A stretch of DNA of 6,329 nucleotides from the NCBI GenBank assembly GCA_027621485.1, contig JAQCBG010000034.1, forward strand, positions 1 through 6,329. The letters run 5' to 3'. A model generated the notes under the pieces. It was not told the DNA's origin. It ran no database searches and saw only the letters and a program-made list of their open reading frames with translations. A program made the translations under genes and the position numbers. How positions within the stretch are numbered: position 1 is the stretch's first letter; each line of letters opens with the position of its first letter. Below, piece by piece: positions 4,954 to 6,329 of this stretch. This DNA comes from Pseudomonadota bacterium. Lineage in GTDB: Bacteria; Pseudomonadota; Alphaproteobacteria; Rickettsiales; Midichloriaceae.

Positions 4954-6329
4954 ATGAACGTCATAAAAACTAGATTTGCACCCTCACCTACCGGAAAATT
5001 ACATATTGGTAGCGCAAGAACTGCTTTATTTAACTTTCTATATGCACGCAGTAATGGCGGAAAATTTGTTTTACGTATAGAAGATACAGATCAAGAAAGA
5101 TCAAATGCAGATTTTACAGAATCAATACAGAGAGATTTAAAATGGCTTGGAATTTACTGGGATGGCGATCTAATTTTTCAAAATCAAAATCAAAAAAGAC
5201 ATATTGAAATTGCAAATTTATTATTAAAGTTGGGCTGTGCTTATAAGTGCTACCTCAGCGAAGATGAGATAAATAATCAAAAACTTAAAAATCCATACAG
5301 CAAAATTGATAGTCCTTGGAGGAACAAAACAAACGCTTCTAATGCATTAGATTTTGAAGCCTCAAAATTTACAATTAGACTGAAAATTAATCAGGAAGCA
5401 ATATATAGCTTTGAAGATTCTATTCATGGAATATGTAAAAGAAATGGAAATGAAATGGAAGATATAGTGCTGCTCAGATCTTGCAATGCATCAACATACC
5501 CTTTAGCAGTAACAGTTGATGATCATGATTTAAATATAACAAATATTATAAGGGGGGATGATCACTTAACTAATACATTTTATCAAGTTGCTATATATTC
5601 TGCTTTAAACTGGAATATTCCAAAATTTACCCACATACCTTTAGTTCATAATCCAGATGGAACTAAAATGTCTAAACGTCACTTAGTAACTGGCATTGAA
5701 GAATATAAAGAAAAAGGCTATCTACCAGATGCTATTTGCAATTACATATTAAAACTTGGGTGGAGTTATAAGGATTTAGAAATCATAGATTTAAAGCAAG
5801 CAATTGAAATTTTTTCATTAGATGGCATAGGTAAATCTGCAGCAAGACTTGATGAGCAAAAATTGATTTTTTTGAATTCTCACTATATCAAGCAAAAATC
5901 AAACGAAGAGCTCGTATCTTTCATTACCACAGATGTAAATAAGAATGAGGAAATACATGCAAAACTTATAGAGGCAATGCCAGAAATTAAAAAAAGAGCA
6001 AAAAATTTAACTGAACTAAGTGAAATAGCTGCACTTTACTACTCTAAAGCTCACGATTCTGAATTAATAGAAGGCGCAATTAAAATCATAAGATCTATGG
6101 GAGTTTTACCTATGCAAATTATTAATAAAATGAGCGCAGATTTAAAACAATGCAGTGTATGGAAGCAAGATAAGATTAAAGAGATTTGTATGCAGTCTTT
6201 AAGGCATTTTGACTTCAGCGATAAGCAAATAATGCAACTTTTGCGCTGCTTTTTTATTGGCGCATTTAATTCACCACCTATATTTCATTTTATAGAAGTC
6301 ATTGGCCTTGATGAAGCTTTAAAAAGATT
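4954..6329 (+). CDS. gltX: Glutamyl-tRNA synthetase (3' end cut by window edge)
   Basis: Class I aminoacyl-tRNA synthetase that charges tRNA-Glu with glutamate. The ATG at 4954 opens a frame without stops to the window edge: 458 codons plus two bases, so only the last part of the anticodon-binding region is missing. Visible motifs are the N-terminal RFAPSPTGKLHIGSARTALFN (residues 7-27, split here by its HIGS ATP signature at 17-20), RIEDTD (41-46), the VDDHDLNITNIIRGDDHLTNT region (188-208) and KMSKR (238-242). Residues 253-313 (GYLPDAICNYILKLGWS, then GIGKSAARLD and LNSHYI) are of alphaproteobacterial GluRS type. The zinc-site cysteines of the E. coli enzyme are mostly absent (CYL at 99-101 in place of CYC). 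The residue after KMSKRH is Leu where Gly is common. Many Rickettsiales carry two gltX copies and rely on GatCAB for Gln-tRNA; which copy this is cannot be decided here. Only a weak AAGAA precedes the start. Confidence 0.96.
   Translation, partial: MNVIKTRFAPSPTGKLHIGSARTALFNFLYARSNGGKFVLRIEDTDQERSNADFTESIQRDLKWLGIYWDGDLIFQNQNQKRHIEIANLLLKLGCAYKCYLSEDEINNQKLKNPYSKIDSPWRNKTNASNALDFEASKFTIRLKINQEAIYSFEDSIHGICKRNGNEMEDIVLLRSCNASTYPLAVTVDDHDLNITNIIRGDDHLTNTFYQVAIYSALNWNIPKFTHIPLVHNPDGTKMSKRHLVTGIEEYKEKGYLPDAICNYILKLGWSYKDLEIIDLKQAIEIFSLDGIGKSAARLDEQKLIFLNSHYIKQKSNEELVSFITTDVNKNEEIHAKLIEAMPEIKKRAKNLTELSEIAALYYSKAHDSELIEGAIKIIRSMGVLPMQIINKMSADLKQCSVWKQDKIKEICMQSLRHFDFSDKQIMQLLRCFFIGAFNSPPIFHFIEVIGLDEALKR

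Overview
The window is an AT-rich (roughly one-third G+C by eye), densely coded stretch of bacterial chromosome made of core genes. It most likely comes from an intracellular or reduced-genome alphaproteobacterium of the order Rickettsiales. The clues are a DUF1013/TrcR-type regulator, a family essentially confined to Alphaproteobacteria; an Nfu protein of the two-domain mitochondrial/alphaproteobacterial type; a glutamyl-tRNA synthetase of alphaproteobacterial type; ribosomal proteins L21 and L27 with Rickettsiales-like wording; strong A/T codon bias; and almost no recognisable Shine-Dalgarno sequences. A Midichloria- or Rickettsia-like lineage is my guess and is not proven by the sequence.

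Layout, right to left on the minus strand: a trcR-like gene (4117-4713), an nfu iron-sulfur carrier gene (3534-4091) and glmM, phosphoglucosamine mutase (2152-3510), are spaced by only 25 and 23 bp and look like one operon. After a 147-bp gap with a candidate promoter come rplU (1690-2004) and rpmA (1382-1657), then a tRNA-Ile(GAU) with encoded CCA (1256-1332), a T-rich tract, and a Bcr/CflA-like MFS efflux transporter (57-1220) that appears to start at GTG. On the plus strand, gltX (4954 to the right edge, 3' end missing) runs divergently from the trcR operon.

The 240-bp divergent intergenic region (4714-4953) is the most information-rich non-coding stretch. It holds a candidate promoter for each direction, a 7-bp-arm inverted repeat overlapping the trcR -10 and spacer, and a 20-bp near-perfect palindrome between the two promoters. 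These could be regulator-binding sites.

Functionally the genes serve translation (gltX, rplU, rpmA, tRNA-Ile), Fe-S cluster delivery (nfu), UDP-GlcNAc supply for the cell envelope (glmM), transcription control (trcR-like) and small-molecule export (MFS). I see no mobile element, CRISPR array, toxin-antitoxin pair or defence system, and nothing that looks like a new multi-gene system. The observations below are modest ones about regulation and unusual residues.
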